From a virus: a DNA stretch of 50,392 bases. The notes beneath the pieces are model-generated. The model did no database searches. It saw only the letters and a list, made by a program, of their open reading frames with translations, and had not been told where the DNA came from. The stretch lies in IMG/VR virus record IMGVR_UViG_3300048592_000543, positions 1 through 50,392 of that record; one strand, 5' to 3'. A program made the translations under genes and the position numbers. Shown one piece after another: positions 41,915 to 50,392 of this stretch (positions are counted from its first letter, which is position 1; the number at the start of each line of letters is the position of its first letter).

Positions 41915-43309
41915 TTATTTTGCGATATTGTAGCCGTATGCAACGGATTTCTCAACGGCGCCCTGCGCGTGTCCGATGAAACCGCACCGACGATAGGATG
42001 CCATCAGCCAACGATCATGATAGGGAAGATCCTGCATGACTTTGATTTGAATCGGACGACGATTGCCCAAATACCAGCGCGTCATGTTGACCAAAAGCAT
42101 TGCGCCTTGAGTCGCTGTAACGCCATCATAAACGCCGGAAGCGTTAAGATCTTCTCTCATATACTCGCTGCAAACAATCGGGATTCCCTGCCATGCTGCT
42201 AATGCACCTTGTAGCACAGTCGCCATTGGACCAAATTTGTCAACCGTGACAACGGTATCAAAATTGAGCATTTGCGTATAAACGCCGGTTCCCACGATCC
42301 AAACTAACTCCTTTTCATTCTTGCCAAACTTGCCCATCGCTGCGCGCATTGAAGTTAGTTTCGTCTCATCGGCAACGCCGTTTGTGAAATCGATCAGAAC
42401 ATTGTTTGCGCTGTTAGCGATTGCTTGTCTTCTCCAGCCCTTCCAGATTTTTTCTGCAAGATCGGCAGCACCAGCTTGCGTATCGCTGTCCAAGTGCGTT
42501 CCATCGTCGTCGCCATTGATCAGCGCCGTTTCAACAGCATTTTTTTGCGCTTTGACAACATGATCCCTGCCAGCGGCCAGAAAATCAGGAGCGGAATCCT
42601 CATTCAACTCTTCCGGAATTTCATAGTACTCAGCCAATTTAACGGCGCTAACCGTCAATTTTTTGGTAGTGAATTGGCCGGCAGTCATGATTGTGCCTTC
42701 AGTTGCTTTTCGAGCAGTCGTTCCAGCTGCAACGGCAGGAATATCAAAGGGGTTTGTTGGCATGTTGATCACTTTTACGCGCTGCTCAAGAACGCGCTCA
42801 AGCTGATACTCATCGATATATGAGCTAGAAATTGCAGTCGGCACCCATTCATCACCGCCGCCAACAACGGTTGAGCCAAACGCTTTGATCGCTGGTGCAA
42901 GGACATGCTTACCAAAATAGGTATCGAGAATGTTCGAAACGCGAGCTAATTGGATATCTGATTTAGTGTTGCCATCAAGCGGCGCGCCGTGAAACATTTG
43001 TGCGGTGAAACGCGCAATATCAACGGATTTTTTGAAATTAAGAGCAACGTGCTTCAGTTCTTCAGGAACACGCGCAAATTTTCTATCGGCAACATTGATA
43101 GAGAGCAATTCTTTCGGATGTGCAACGCCAAAATATCTAAGACAACGCGACTCATCACTATCAGAGCGCGAGCCAACAACGCCTACTTGTGATTTTAGTT
43201 TTACGTTTTCTTCTTCGAGAGCTTTTGCTTTCGTCTCGATCTCACCAATTTTCTTTTTGGTTTCTTCTTGGTCTTTTAAGATCCCTTCTAATTGTTCTTT
43301 CGTTAACAT
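41915..43309 (-). CDS. Major capsid protein, HK97 fold
   Basis: 464 residues. A coiled-coil N-terminal delta domain (about 1-45, EQLEGILKDQEETKKKIGEI) is followed by an HK97-fold capsid: VAAGTTARKATEGTIMTAGQ (E-loop and spine region), YYEIPEELNEDSAPDF, WIVGTGVYTQML and NMTRWYLGNRRPIQIKVMQD. The delta domain is normally removed by the prohead protease, encoded next to it. The order protease then capsid on the minus strand is standard. Confidence 0.95.
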   Translation of the reverse strand: MLTKEQLEGILKDQEETKKKIGEIETKAKALEEENVKLKSQVGVVGSRSDSDESRCLRYFGVAHPKELLSINVADRKFARVPEELKHVALNFKKSVDIARFTAQMFHGAPLDGNTKSDIQLARVSNILDTYFGKHVLAPAIKAFGSTVVGGGDEWVPTAISSSYIDEYQLERVLEQRVKVINMPTNPFDIPAVAAGTTARKATEGTIMTAGQFTTKKLTVSAVKLAEYYEIPEELNEDSAPDFLAAGRDHVVKAQKNAVETALINGDDDGTHLDSDTQAGAADLAEKIWKGWRRQAIANSANNVLIDFTNGVADETKLTSMRAAMGKFGKNEKELVWIVGTGVYTQMLNFDTVVTVDKFGPMATVLQGALAAWQGIPIVCSEYMREDLNASGVYDGVTATQGAMLLVNMTRWYLGNRRPIQIKVMQDLPYHDRWLMASYRRCGFIGHAQGAVEKSVAYGYNIAK

Positions 43310-43319
43310 GATTTTTCTC

Positions 43320-44810
43320 CTAATAAATCAATGACTTTAATCGAAGGTTTAAATCTTCCTGATTTTCCCTAATTCTACGAATAGCCTTTTTCATTTCCTC
43401 GTCGTCTTCTTCTTCGTTTTCTTGTTGCCTATTTTCTTGCCTGTTTTCTTCCCTTGTTTCTTCCTCTGTTTCTTCTTGCTGTTCATCAACCCTGATAGGC
43501 ACCTCAACCATTTTTTCCATCGACATGTTGAGCTTTTGCAATTGATCGATCACAACACCCAGAAGAACATTGGTTTGTTTCGATAAATCGATCTGAGGAT
43601 TTACAGTCTCTTGAACAGCCTCAGAACCTGTTGGAATTACGTTTTTTACCGCCTGATCATTTGCGCCTTTTGAATCTGAATTTTCATCAGATTTTTCTGG
43701 TTGTTTAACAGTTCCGCCAAATTTATTGAGGTATAACCAAGTTACCACAGCCCAATATTTTTCAGGATCTTCCCTTGAATAACCTTGATCTGCAGCTTCT
43801 TTTGCCTTTGCCCATGCTGCCTCATTTGCAACCCACGATGCTGGATTTCCCTCATCATTATTAGCGCAAGCGGAAGCCTCTGCTTGCATTTCTGCAATAG
43901 CAGATTCAACATCTTCTTTTTGCATCATTTGATCATCAGCCTTTTGCGTTTCTTCTTCTGATGATTCGGAATCATTTTCACCAGGCTTTTCTTCTTCGTT
44001 TTCACCAGGCTTTTTTTCTTCTTCTTCTTGCATCTTCTTGCCTTTGATGATTGCCTTGATCGTCGGTGTTAGATCAATTTCAATTGTTTCAACATTATCG
44101 TCATGTTTTTGGATAAATTTCCAGCAATTATCACTCTCATCAATTTTTTCTACCGAATATTTCTTTTCTGCCAGAAATTTTTTTGCTTTTTCTAAACTTT
44201 CAAACCCTTCCTTTTGCACGATCAGGCTCAATAGTTCCAGTGTACCACATGGGGAATTTTTTTTGACAGTGCTGACAATTTCTCTCTGCACATTTTTTTT
44301 GTAATTGTCCCACCATCTTCTGGCTGTTTTTGTGCGCGAATCAGATAGCGATTTCGATAGCATTGAAAATGTTGAATCTTGGTTCATCGGTATTGGCACA
44401 AATGAAATTTCTAAAAGCTCAGCATCCGTAATCCTCTTTATGTTTTCTTCTTTTGCTGAATTTTTTGGATCAAATCCAACGGAAAAAGTTTTTAGGATCC
44501 CTTCCTCAACAAGATCTCTTACAGCGGTTATTTTTTCAGTTTTGCTGTTAGAAATTTCAACTTCACAATAAAGCCCTTCTTCTTTTGGTTCGACCTTGAT
44601 TGCTTTTCCAACCGGCAAAGAACCAAAAGCCAGATCCATCCCATGATCAAAAAGAACAATCGGATTCTTTTTATAGTTATCAAGTCGCCATGCCTTAGGA
44701 TCTATAATTTCCTCGGCTCTATCAATTGTTGCGGCGTTTGCAAAACCAGCAACAACAATGCTTCCGTTCTTTTTTGATTTGACTTCAAAATTAAAATTCA
44801 ATCTATTCAT
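43320..44810 (-). CDS. Prohead protease fused to acidic scaffold
   Basis: 496 residues. Residues 1-150 are an HK97-type (U35) prohead protease: His56 in VLFDHGMD, Ser110 in TFSVGF, and a conserved E in LLEISFVPIP. Residues about 150-225 contain a small DNA-binding-like part. From about 255 the chain is strongly acidic and Glu/Gln-rich (EEEEKKPGENEEEKPG), ending in a basic coiled coil, as expected of a scaffold that binds the capsid inside. Protease and scaffold thus share one polypeptide. Its end overlaps the portal stop by 8 bases. Confidence 0.85.
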   Translation of the reverse strand: MNRLNFNFEVKSKKNGSIVVAGFANAATIDRAEEIIDPKAWRLDNYKKNPIVLFDHGMDLAFGSLPVGKAIKVEPKEEGLYCEVEISNSKTEKITAVRDLVEEGILKTFSVGFDPKNSAKEENIKRITDAELLEISFVPIPMNQDSTFSMLSKSLSDSRTKTARRWWDNYKKNVQREIVSTVKKNSPCGTLELLSLIVQKEGFESLEKAKKFLAEKKYSVEKIDESDNCWKFIQKHDDNVETIEIDLTPTIKAIIKGKKMQEEEEKKPGENEEEKPGENDSESSEEETQKADDQMMQKEDVESAIAEMQAEASACANNDEGNPASWVANEAAWAKAKEAADQGYSREDPEKYWAVVTWLYLNKFGGTVKQPEKSDENSDSKGANDQAVKNVIPTGSEAVQETVNPQIDLSKQTNVLLGVVIDQLQKLNMSMEKMVEVPIRVDEQQEETEEETREENRQENRQQENEEEDDEEMKKAIRRIRENQEDLNLRLKSLIY

Positions 44811-47103
44811 TTGGCTGTGCCTCGCTTTCTTGGCTTTGAAATTGTGCCATCTCTTTCGCTGGTAAAATTATGAACGTGCATCGGCAATTTATCACGTTTG
44901 CCGCGCTTCCGTTTGGATCCCTTGGAAATTCTAGCATCTCACCAGTTCTCGGTTCTCTGAATGATTTATCATGATCAACAACTTGACCATGAAGCCCCCA
45001 ATGATCGCATTTACTATCTGCATATAAGCCGCCTGGATTTCCTCTTGTGCGGTTATCTTCTGTTGAAATCCATAGCTTCTTGAGATCTGGGATTGTCTTT
45101 GAAGCTTCTTTTGTGAGATTGTTCTGACCAATTGAGAGCGCGCCTAAAACTTCAGTCCTTGAAATCCTATCGGCTCGGTACATAATCTTATCGGCGTTAG
45201 AATAGACACCAGCAATTTGATTTGCTATTTGCTGAACAGTATCAGAATTATCGATCCCTCGACGAATAATGCGATAAACATCATTCGTTGTTTTTTCATT
45301 CATCAATTCAAATGTTCTTCTGGCTCTTTTCTCCAAATCTTTTTTCATGTCGTTTTTGACTTTCTCAGTCAACTCTGGGAGTTTTTCCTCTACCCTAAAC
45401 GGCAAATCTTCGCCGAGAACATAACCAGCAATGCTTACTCCATGCGCTATTGTTTTATACTGATTAAGCCAATCGCTTGCATAGCCAGCAATTTCAGCAG
45501 CTATGATTTCTTTTATAAATTTTTCTTCTTTTGAATCTGTTTCTTTCGCTTTTTTTGGAGATGCTTTTTCGAGAATTTTATCAAGCTTTTTTATCACTGA
45601 TACTGATTGATCAGCGAAAAGCTTAACAACATTCTGTGCTATTTTTTTTTGAGGATCATTGACAGCTTTTGCGATTTCTCTTTTATGTCTTTCAAACCAA
45701 TCGCCGTTTTTTTTAATCAGAATATCGGCGGTGTTATCTTTTGTTTCTTGAGATTCAATTGCGTGAACATCTTCAATTTTATTAACTGATTTTAGATTGT
45801 CCGCGAATGTGTGAAGACCAAAAAAAGGCATTTGCTGATTTTGCGTGAATCCAGGCAATGCATCGCCGCCCTCAATCGGCGGTAGTTTGTAGAGCTTTTC
45901 CCTTACTTCATTTATTGTGTGCGTCTTCAGAAGTCCGGCAGCAATATTAGCTTTTTCAATCTCATTTTCCTTGAGGATATCAACGTTTGAATTGTCAAAC
46001 TGAACAAAATATTGATCACCTAGAAGAAGTTTGTATGATCTATTGAATTCTCCAGAAATAATATTTTGCATTGGAATGATTGTTGATGACCAGAAATTTT
46101 TCAGCGCTGTTCGATACTCCTCAGATCCCAAAGAACCAGCTGTTTGCAATCCTACCTCATGCTTAGGCACCTTAAGTAGTGATAGGATATCTTCCCTATT
46201 GAGCGTTACATAGTCCTTCAACTGCTGATCTGCAAGCGTAGCAGCTATCTGTTTAACCGTTACACCCTTGGGCAAAACCATTGTGCGCCTCTGGTTTTTC
46301 CTGCCAGTGTATGCAGCCTCAAACGATCTCAAAAGCCTTAGAGCGCTATGCTCGTTAGCCTCTCCCGTCATCTCCAAAGCATTGCCAGATGTTGCGCCTT
46401 TGAGATAGAAATTGTTGAGATATTCGCTTGTGAATCTGCCAAAAAGAACAGATTTTCTACCTGGAACAAAAGGAGAAAGACCCCAAAACATAGAATCGGG
46501 GTTTGGTCTTCGCGCATGAATAATCTCTTTTACCGGATACGTTCCCTCAAGCTCTTTTAACTGTTCCAACCAATTAAAATTGTACCTGCGATATTGCGAT
46601 AGATTTTTTTCTTTATCAAAGATCAAAAGAATTTGATTTGATGGGAGATGAAAAAGCGTTTGCCCAAATGGACCTTTCCATAAAATCCCATTACCCATAA
46701 GCACTAGGTCAACAGCGTAACAATACATTAGCTCATGATAATCTTGGAACGAATTCGGGTTATTTATCGTTTTTTGAAGTGGATGGTTTGGGGCTGGTTC
46801 AACCATCTCTTCGCCATTTTCCTTTAAGATCTTTCGATAAACAACAAGCTTTTGTGTGCTTATTTTTAATGCAACAAGATCGCAAATAACGTAAACCCAA
46901 TGCTCATCTGAGAAAAGGTTTTTCAAAGATTGCTGATCGATCAGCGCTCTTTCTTCTTCAGAAAAAACCCCCGACAAATCAGAATAATCTGTTGCATATG
47001 AGAAAGATTTTATTTCTCTTTCTGCTTGCTGATTTGTTAGCGCCGAGTATTCGCGTAAAATCTTGTTTAGCGATTTCACTTCATTGTTTTCTATAGTGTC
47101 CAT
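44803..47103 (-). CDS. Portal protein fused to MuF-like head morphogenesis domain
   Basis: 766 residues. An HK97-type portal occupies about 1-420 (FSDEHWVYVICDLVALKIS, AVDLVLMGNGILWKG, EVGLQTAGSLGSEEYRTAL), and after a Lys-rich linker a MuF (SPP1 gp7-like) domain lies at about 600-755 (ISRTEVLGALSIGQN, GLHGQVVDHDKSF, FPRDPNGSAANVINCRC). MuF proteins sit inside the head and are ejected early. Normally they are separate genes. It has a good ribosome site. Confidence 0.88.
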   Translation of the reverse strand: MDTIENNEVKSLNKILREYSALTNQQAEREIKSFSYATDYSDLSGVFSEEERALIDQQSLKNLFSDEHWVYVICDLVALKISTQKLVVYRKILKENGEEMVEPAPNHPLQKTINNPNSFQDYHELMYCYAVDLVLMGNGILWKGPFGQTLFHLPSNQILLIFDKEKNLSQYRRYNFNWLEQLKELEGTYPVKEIIHARRPNPDSMFWGLSPFVPGRKSVLFGRFTSEYLNNFYLKGATSGNALEMTGEANEHSALRLLRSFEAAYTGRKNQRRTMVLPKGVTVKQIAATLADQQLKDYVTLNREDILSLLKVPKHEVGLQTAGSLGSEEYRTALKNFWSSTIIPMQNIISGEFNRSYKLLLGDQYFVQFDNSNVDILKENEIEKANIAAGLLKTHTINEVREKLYKLPPIEGGDALPGFTQNQQMPFFGLHTFADNLKSVNKIEDVHAIESQETKDNTADILIKKNGDWFERHKREIAKAVNDPQKKIAQNVVKLFADQSVSVIKKLDKILEKASPKKAKETDSKEEKFIKEIIAAEIAGYASDWLNQYKTIAHGVSIAGYVLGEDLPFRVEEKLPELTEKVKNDMKKDLEKRARRTFELMNEKTTNDVYRIIRRGIDNSDTVQQIANQIAGVYSNADKIMYRADRISRTEVLGALSIGQNNLTKEASKTIPDLKKLWISTEDNRTRGNPGGLYADSKCDHWGLHGQVVDHDKSFREPRTGEMLEFPRDPNGSAANVINCRCTFIILPAKEMAQFQSQESEAQPNE

Positions 47104-47111
47104 TTTCGTTC

Positions 47112-48494
47112 CTATAGATCATCATCAATTAACTCACTGTAATATTTCTCTAATTCTGTTTTATCCGCTTGGGATTCTTTTTGCAAATCATCAAGATATT
47201 TTATTTCCAGCGAATGATCAGAGTACATGATAGATCCGTAATAGCCAAGCACCAAACTCATAACAATATCATCATGTTTGCCAGCTGGAGCATTGTAGCT
47301 AACTGTCCCGATGGAATTTGTTTTGCATTCATAGGATTTCAGTTCATCCAACGCCATAGACCAGTTAGGGATACTCAAATCTGATTGCTCAAACCCAGTT
47401 ATCAGTTTCAGGACATATTCTGATTTTAGCGCATTGTTCCAAGTTATGCCACGGTACGGCTGATTAATATATGCCATCATGTCATCTATTGCTTCCCCGA
47501 CTCCAGTTTTATCGTGCAAGATCATTTCAACGCGCATAAATTTGCGACAAAAAAAAGAGAGCATTCTTACTTGTTCGGTGTACGGTCTTCGGTGAAAATG
47601 CATAAAACCGACGAGCTTTCTTGTTGCGATGTCGAAAGCAGTGAAGCATGAAAAATCTATCGTCTTCGCCCAATCGGCACCAACGGTAACAACACAGTGG
47701 ATTGCATTTTCTGCATACCAGCTTTTAACATCGCCGCTAATGTCAAGTGGATCACCAAAAACACAATCGGAATAACCGCTAAAAACCGTACCATCGCCGA
47801 TAAATTCAGCTAAATAATATTGCTGGTAAAGCCTCCAAGGCATTTCCTTTTTTGCGTTTTCAACGACTTGAGGATCAATAAATTTATTTTCTATTGTCCG
47901 CGCATGAATAAAAAGCTTTTCGTATGGTTTGTTGTTTTTAAAACACCACTCCATTGAATCTTTTGATTCCATGCATTTATCATAAAACCAGTTCTTGCCG
48001 AATGGATATGATATAAAGATCATCGGCCCTTTTGTTTTTGTGACCGTTGTTCTTGCCGATGCATGTACTTGTGCGGTTTGTTTTGCGGCTTCGTCAACGA
48101 CATAAGAATGAATCCCATCGCCTTCTAAACTTGATGGATTCTGACCATGCCAAAATTCAAAGCGAATATTTTGCCCTGGAAGTGTAATCGAATTATCAGA
48201 TTTGTTCTCTAATGTATCCGGCTTTCCTGGTAGGATTTTTCTGAAATACGCTTTTGGTTGCCTTGTTTGCGAATAGATCGGAGCAATCCATCGATGAACA
48301 GTATCTGGCTTTGACATTGCGTAAACAATTTGAGCAACACTTGACGAAATCGTCTTTCCAAATTTTGTACCGGCGCATATCCATATTTCTCTAATGCCAG
48401 GATAAGAAAGCGATTGGTAAATAAATTCCTGTTTTTTGGAATGCGATTCAGGCGGTTTTATTTCGATTTCATGCAATTCATTCAATGCATTCAC
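47112..48494 (-). CDS. terL: Terminase large subunit
   Basis: 460 residues. ATPase: Walker A AGTKFGKT (41-48), Walker B YVVDEAAK with Asp134-Glu135. Nuclease: GADWAKTIDFSCF (Asp) and C-terminal HDDIVMSLVLG, the RNase-H-like metal sites. It packages DNA into the prohead through the portal encoded next. Its start overlaps the upstream small gene by 17 bases. Confidence 0.93.
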   Translation of the reverse strand: MNALNELHEIEIKPPESHSKKQEFIYQSLSYPGIREIWICAGTKFGKTISSSVAQIVYAMSKPDTVHRWIAPIYSQTRQPKAYFRKILPGKPDTLENKSDNSITLPGQNIRFEFWHGQNPSSLEGDGIHSYVVDEAAKQTAQVHASARTTVTKTKGPMIFISYPFGKNWFYDKCMESKDSMEWCFKNNKPYEKLFIHARTIENKFIDPQVVENAKKEMPWRLYQQYYLAEFIGDGTVFSGYSDCVFGDPLDISGDVKSWYAENAIHCVVTVGADWAKTIDFSCFTAFDIATRKLVGFMHFHRRPYTEQVRMLSFFCRKFMRVEMILHDKTGVGEAIDDMMAYINQPYRGITWNNALKSEYVLKLITGFEQSDLSIPNWSMALDELKSYECKTNSIGTVSYNAPAGKHDDIVMSLVLGYYGSIMYSDHSLEIKYLDDLQKESQADKTELEKYYSELIDDDL

Positions 48495-48735
48495 GCGCTA
48501 AATTGTGTATCCCTTTTGGGTTTTTTAACCAGTGTCCTTTTTCATTAAACCAGTGATACTTTCCTAATAGTATCTCATGTCCGCTAATCGTTTCTACAAT
48601 TCTGCCCTTGTATTCATATTCCGGTTTTCCCTGTGCTTGTTTTCTTTCCAAAATATGTACTTTGTTACCAGCTTTAGACCAATATTTTTTTCCCACGTTT
48701 ATATATTCACCGATCACTATCGATTGTACTATCAT
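48478..48735 (-). CDS. Hypothetical protein between CsrA-like and terminase genes
   Basis: 85 residues, beta-rich and basic with several Trp and Lys (GKKYWSKAGNKVHILERKQA, LLGKYHWFNEKGHWL). It overlaps both neighbours (29 bases with the CsrA-like gene, 17 with terL), so it is coupled. No family recognised. Confidence 0.55.
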   Translation of the reverse strand: MIVQSIVIGEYINVGKKYWSKAGNKVHILERKQAQGKPEYEYKGRIVETISGHEILLGKYHWFNEKGHWLKNPKGIHNLARECIE

Positions 48736-48892
48736 CTTTTTTTCTCACTATTTTTGCTGCGCGAGTGATTTTTATTTCTTCTTTGGCTGTGATCGCTATA
48801 CCAACTTTTCTACCCAATTTTTTAACATACTTGATTTCGATATCGCCGATCTTTACACTATCGCCGATGTCAATGGTAGTCATCAAAGCCAT
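48707..48892 (-). CDS. csrA: CsrA-like (carbon storage regulator) RNA-binding protein
   Basis: 61 residues from the ATG at 48892 (AGGAG five bases upstream). The CsrA core aligns without gaps: IDIGDSVKIGDIEIKYV, then GRKVGIAITAKEEIKITR with Ala36, Glu39 and Arg44 at the positions of these key residues in E. coli CsrA. The N-terminal strand is modified (MALMTT for MLILTR). CsrA binds GGA motifs in mRNA leaders. Phage-encoded CsrA may reprogram host carbon metabolism, motility or envelope, or regulate phage mRNA. It lies in the terminase operon, overlapping the next gene. Confidence 0.78.
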   Translation of the reverse strand: MALMTTIDIGDSVKIGDIEIKYVKKLGRKVGIAITAKEEIKITRAAKIVRKKDDSTIDSDR

Positions 48893-48901
48893 TATCACTC
48901 C

Positions 48902-49408
48902 TCAAGTTTCTGAGTATTCCGCTTTGATAATATGGCCCGAAATTTCTTCTTTTACAATCTCTTGTAGCAGTGTTCCGTCTGGGGTTATCGAAGTTTTATA
49001 TGCGATGATCCGATCTTTGATTGTGTCTGGTAGGCTATTAAGATGCCTTGTGAGCGCGATTTTAACCGCCGCCAAAGATATTGCCGGATTCTCATGATCG
49101 ATCAATTCAATCAGCTTTCTAGCGGCCTTCTGTGCCGCTTCTTCAAGCAAAGAATCCGTTGTTGCTAAAATTTTTTGCAGCGCCAATCTGAACGCTGGCT
49201 TTTTACGCCTTAGCCTTATAAATGATTCTGTTGTATTAAAAATCTTAGCAAGCTTTGTCGATTTTATATCTGGATAAGATGCAATCATCTTTATCATTAG
49301 TCTGTCAAAATCATCTAGCTCAAGATAATATTCAATAGAATTTTCATTACTCGCCGTCGGTTCAAAACGGCGTGACTGTTCTGAGGTTTTTTGCGGTAAG
49401 TTAGTCAT
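48902..49408 (-). CDS. terS: Terminase small subunit
   Basis: 168 residues. A HTH-like helix bundle at about 38-65 (IASYPDIKSTKLAKIFN, SFIRLRRKKPAF) and an oligomerisation helix at about 75-125 (LLEEAAQKAARKLIEL). This fits phage TerS, which recognises the packaging site and feeds DNA to TerL. It sits close upstream of terL with only small genes between. Assigned by position and helix pattern. Confidence 0.7.
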   Translation of the reverse strand: MTNLPQKTSEQSRRFEPTASNENSIEYYLELDDFDRLMIKMIASYPDIKSTKLAKIFNTTESFIRLRRKKPAFRLALQKILATTDSLLEEAAQKAARKLIELIDHENPAISLAAVKIALTRHLNSLPDTIKDRIIAYKTSITPDGTLLQEIVKEEISGHIIKAEYSET

Positions 49409-49434
49409 TCGTCACGCCCTAGAGAGTTCTATTT

Positions 49435-49758
49435 TCATTTTGGCATGTCTTCGTCCCACTCGACAAGCTCATTTTCGCTCGAGTCTTCGCTGTCAACGGC
49501 CTCTAATTCCCTTGGAGCGTAAAACCGATCAACCAAAAATTTTACATTACTGCTAGCCTGTTCTTTGCCCATCTTCTCGATCTTATTCACACAAAAACTA
49601 AGTGCTTTGATCTCTTGTTGATAGTTATCTTCTTCACCACAAACCATCTTCAAAAGAGCATTCAAAACTCTTTTTCTTTGATCTTCGGACAAAGACACTA
49701 GCTTTTTCGCCATCACTTGCAAAACAGCAAACTCCATTTTTACTTGATCAACAGTCAT
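49435..49758 (-). CDS. Hypothetical acidic protein, first gene of late operon
   Basis: 107 residues. Helical N-terminal region (MEFAVLQVMAKKLVSLSEDQRK), then an acidic tail (DSEDSSENELVEWDEDM). GGGGG lies upstream of the ATG. It starts the minus-strand late block, just after the divergent intergenic region. No family recognised. Confidence 0.6.
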   Translation of the reverse strand: MTVDQVKMEFAVLQVMAKKLVSLSEDQRKRVLNALLKMVCGEEDNYQQEIKALSFCVNKIEKMGKEQASSNVKFLVDRFYAPRELEAVDSEDSSENELVEWDEDMPK

Positions 49759-49851
49759 ATAGAAAACCCCCTTTTTTCTTTCACAAATAGAAAAATCAGT
49801 TTATTCCTATGCTATTCAATTCAAAAATGCAACAAAATTGAGGTGGGTTTT
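49759..49851. promoter_or_regulatory. Divergent intergenic region, probable late and plus-strand promoters
   Basis: These 93 bases separate the minus-strand late genes from the plus-strand gene at 49852. Both directions need a promoter here. No consensus -35/-10 pair is clear, so a non-standard or activated promoter is likely. No palindrome matching the GCATCA-N4-TGATGC operator is present. Confidence 0.4.
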
Positions 49852-50392
49852 ATGTTTACTTTTCCAGGCAATTCTCGGAATAATTTATCAAACACCAAAA
49901 AGCAAACAATCCAAAAAATATCCTACACGCCGAGCTATTTGATCCCGATATCGATCAGGCGCGTTGGAGCCGATCAGCAAATTAAAAAAACAAAAATCAC
50001 AATGACGTGCTGTTTCGAGGTTTTTTCTGAAAAATTCGATGATGAGCCATCATTTCTTTTGAATGACTTTCTCGCCAAATATCTAAAAAAATATTGGAGC
50101 GGTTTTGTTTTGTTAAATCCATCTGACCAGGAGTCGGAAGCGATCTGCAATTTCCATGATTGGAAATATAGACATATGATGAGAATAGACAGTACTAATT
50201 TCGCAAACCCTACAATCGAAAACATCTCATTAGAGCTTTATTTTTGCATAAAAATGTTGATAGATTTTTTCGATCATAAATTAGTTTCTCTTTCAGTCGC
50301 TGAAAATTTTGTCTTTCGTACTGTGCATGAGCTATCGAGAAATCGATCAGATATCTACAAAAAATCTCTTTTATCAAGATGGGTAGAGTCGT
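49852..50392 (+). CDS. Hypothetical protein, 5' part of junction-spanning gene
   Basis: An ATG at 49852, preceded by a good ribosome site (AGGTGGG at 49841-49847), opens a frame that runs off the window end with no stop. In the circular genome it continues at base 128 (in frame with base 1) and stops at 178-180, giving a protein of about 220 residues. I do not recognise it. It is mixed helical, rich in Phe, Lys and Asn, with no signal peptide or membrane segment. It is the first plus-strand gene after the divergent region facing the late genes, and lies just upstream of the early promoter at 209-253. Confidence 0.8.
   Translation, partial: MFTFPGNSRNNLSNTKKQTIQKISYTPSYLIPISIRRVGADQQIKKTKITMTCCFEVFSEKFDDEPSFLLNDFLAKYLKKYWSGFVLLNPSDQESEAICNFHDWKYRHMMRIDSTNFANPTIENISLELYFCIKMLIDFFDHKLVSLSVAENFVFRTVHELSRNRSDIYKKSLLSRWVES
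50266..50392. repeat. Terminal direct repeat, right copy
   Basis: Exact copy of bases 1-127. Joining the two copies gives a circle of about 50,265 bp and restores an uninterrupted gene across the junction. A physical terminal repeat of the virion DNA is possible but less likely, because it lies inside a coding region. Confidence 0.93.

Noticed and set aside
49974-50225. An 83-codon minus-strand frame
   Set aside because: It lies antisense inside the well-supported junction-spanning gene that begins at 49852.

Overview
The window is the complete circular genome of a tailed phage. The first 127 bases (1-127) are repeated exactly at the end (50266-50392), as expected for a circular or circularly permuted molecule assembled as a linear contig, so the unit genome is about 50,265 bp. 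One gene crosses the junction (49852-50392 continuing into 1-180). A long-tailed siphovirus of the class Caudoviricetes is indicated by the HK97-type head genes (large terminase, portal, prohead protease, HK97-fold capsid), gp10-like and gp6-like connectors, a tail-tube protein, a frameshifting tail-assembly chaperone and a 1585-residue tape measure. No integrase, DNA polymerase, rRNA or tRNA was recognised. The DNA is AT-rich. The T7-lysozyme-like amidase and several exported proteins suggest a Gram-negative host. The VGIGT-type fibre repeats would fit a Bdellovibrionota-like or other aquatic proteobacterial host, but that is only a guess.

Layout. (1) 49852-6836, plus strand: replication and recombination genes (PDDEXK/RecE-like exonuclease, ERF annealing protein, replisome-organiser-like protein, helicase-loader-like protein, VRR-NUC nuclease, ParB-like protein), then the amidase and small genes, including a possible Tad2-like anti-defence protein. 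They follow a strong promoter with a palindromic operator at 209-253. (2) 6895-11522, mixed strands: an exported CAP-domain protein, a tandem pair of Ala/Gln/Asn-rich paralogues resembling RebB (R-body) proteins, a MazG-like protein, a small membrane protein and unknowns. (3) 11670-15452, mostly minus strand: about a dozen small accessory genes, including a YdaS/Cro-like regulator, zinc-binding proteins and a LysR-type HTH protein. Two near-identical promoter-operator-leader modules drive parts of this block and share the GCATCA-N4-TGATGC operator with the early promoter. (4) 15449-24857, minus strand: a papain-like protease with a VHL-like C-terminal domain, tail fibres (two are duplicated, two carry signal peptides) and an inserted GIY-YIG homing endonuclease. 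(5) 24873-49758, minus strand: tail tip, tape measure, chaperone pair with a -1 frameshift, tail tube, connectors, virion proteins, capsid, protease, portal-MuF fusion, terminases and a CsrA-like protein.

The early plus-strand genes would copy and recombine the DNA. The minus-strand late block would package it and build head and tail. The central block holds regulators and exported accessory proteins likely to act on the host or its surroundings. The most unusual items are the protease-VHL fusion, the RebB-like pair, the repeated operator-leader modules with a covarying hairpin, the hidden frameshift gene at 33289-33729, the phage CsrA and the start-codon hairpin of the homing endonuclease.
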